Part shown: one piece after another, positions 63,526 through 64,000 of the stretch
Position numbering within the stretch: position 1 is the first letter of the stretch
How the letters are laid out: each line of letters begins with the position of its first letter
NCBI RefSeq assembly: GCF_040807025.1
Contig: NC_090945.1
Location: 78,778,088-78,842,087, forward strand
Direction of reading: 5' to 3'
DNA from: Struthio camelus
Lineage: Eukaryota > Chordata > Aves > Struthioniformes > Struthionidae
Length of the DNA stretch: 64,000 bases
Translations under genes and position numbers: made by a program
The notes under the pieces: generated by a model
What the model saw: the letters and a program-made list of their open reading frames with translations, nothing else
Told to the model about the DNA's origin: nothing
Databases searched by the model: none

Positions 63526-64000
63526 GTATATTCTGAGATTTTCCCTGGTGTGCTCTCTTAGCTTCCAGCTATCTATAGCTTAAAGGCTTCTTGAGCTAGA
63601 GATTATGCTTTTGTGTTCATAGCCCTTGGCAGACTTTCCTCCTGTGAATTTATTTAATCATGTCTTTGAATCCATGAAAACTTTGGCAAGATAATTTGAG
63701 ATCTTTGGATAAAAAGAACCATAGTAGTATAAAAAGAGGTCTAGCAGAAAACACCAGTATTTTTACAGTATGATGAAAACTTCCTTTAAATAAAAGTTTC
63801 AAATATTTTTCCTAAAAAATCAAAACAAAACTAAAAAGTAAAAATATTCAAATATCAATAAAATCCATGTACTACTACTTGCAAAAACAGTTATTCCCTC
63901 TTCTCTTCTTCGCCTTCAATAATGAGAATCTTGTTATATTTATGCTTTCCCTATACCTGCTAAGGATTGTTCCCCATATCAACATTAATTGTTTATCTTC

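Larger units (their letters stand above)
49200..64000. other. Intergenic region downstream of SLBP, no confident gene
   Basis: About 14.8 kb without any open frame or splice-linked exon I can assign. Conserved synteny predicts FAM53A to the right, in this orientation; its coding start was not seen. Open frames at 49537-49821 (94 aa), 51403-51732 and 57737-57997 have no recognisable motif, codon pattern or promoter. A possible noncoding first exon (59090-59151) and a possible CR1 scrap (63455-63525) are listed separately. Confidence 0.6.

Overview
This is vertebrate nuclear DNA, most likely avian or from a close sauropsid. The genes have GT-AG introns, CpG-rich promoters and compact introns, and most of the rest is single-copy sequence with a few decayed CR1-like LINE fragments. 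The gene order TACC3 / TMEM129 / SLBP matches the block on human 4p16.3. Coding sequences were assembled by eye from reading frames, splice-site consensus, matching intron phases and protein-family knowledge. No alignment or search was run.

Layout. (1) 1-13.25 kb, minus strand: TACC3, with the 5' noncoding exon and the first nine coding exons; the C-terminal coiled coil lies beyond position 1. Its promoter (13.05-13.24 kb) has CCAAT boxes, a CHR-like element and a ZNF143-type site, and a C-rich minisatellite of about 52 bp period fills the start of intron 1. (2) 15.2-21.3 kb, plus strand: complete TMEM129 in four exons (362 aa), an ER RING-type ubiquitin ligase. (3) 25.76-36.48 kb, plus strand: an SLBP paralogue (351 aa in my model). 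It keeps a near-intact histone stem-loop RNA-binding domain but has a reshaped N terminus and a C-terminal tail built from repeated copies of SLBP exon 2-like and exon 3-like modules. (4) 41.43-48.34 kb, plus strand: canonical SLBP in eight exons (276 aa). (5) 49.2-64 kb: no confident gene; in human the next gene is FAM53A, so this may be its upstream region.

The standout is the SLBP paralogue. All its introns lie in phase 2, so its exons can be duplicated without breaking the frame. After the RNA-binding domain the tail reads A1-A2-B2-A3-B3, where A resembles SLBP exon 2 and B resembles SLBP exon 3. Exon 3 carries the DWxxxVEEDEMR motif known to bind the translation factor SLIP1. The paralogue therefore has three SLIP1-motif-like modules, one N-terminal and two C-terminal. 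It lacks the TTP phosphodegron and the small exon carrying the basic RxL cyclin-docking motif that drive SLBP destruction at the end of S phase. This suggests a histone-mRNA binder released from cell-cycle degradation, possibly the sauropsid counterpart of the oocyte-specific SLBP2 of frogs and fish, but with a tail I do not recognise from any family I know.

Functionally the block is rich in cell-cycle genes: TACC3 acts on spindle microtubules and both SLBP genes on histone mRNA. TMEM129 is a housekeeping ER-quality-control gene.
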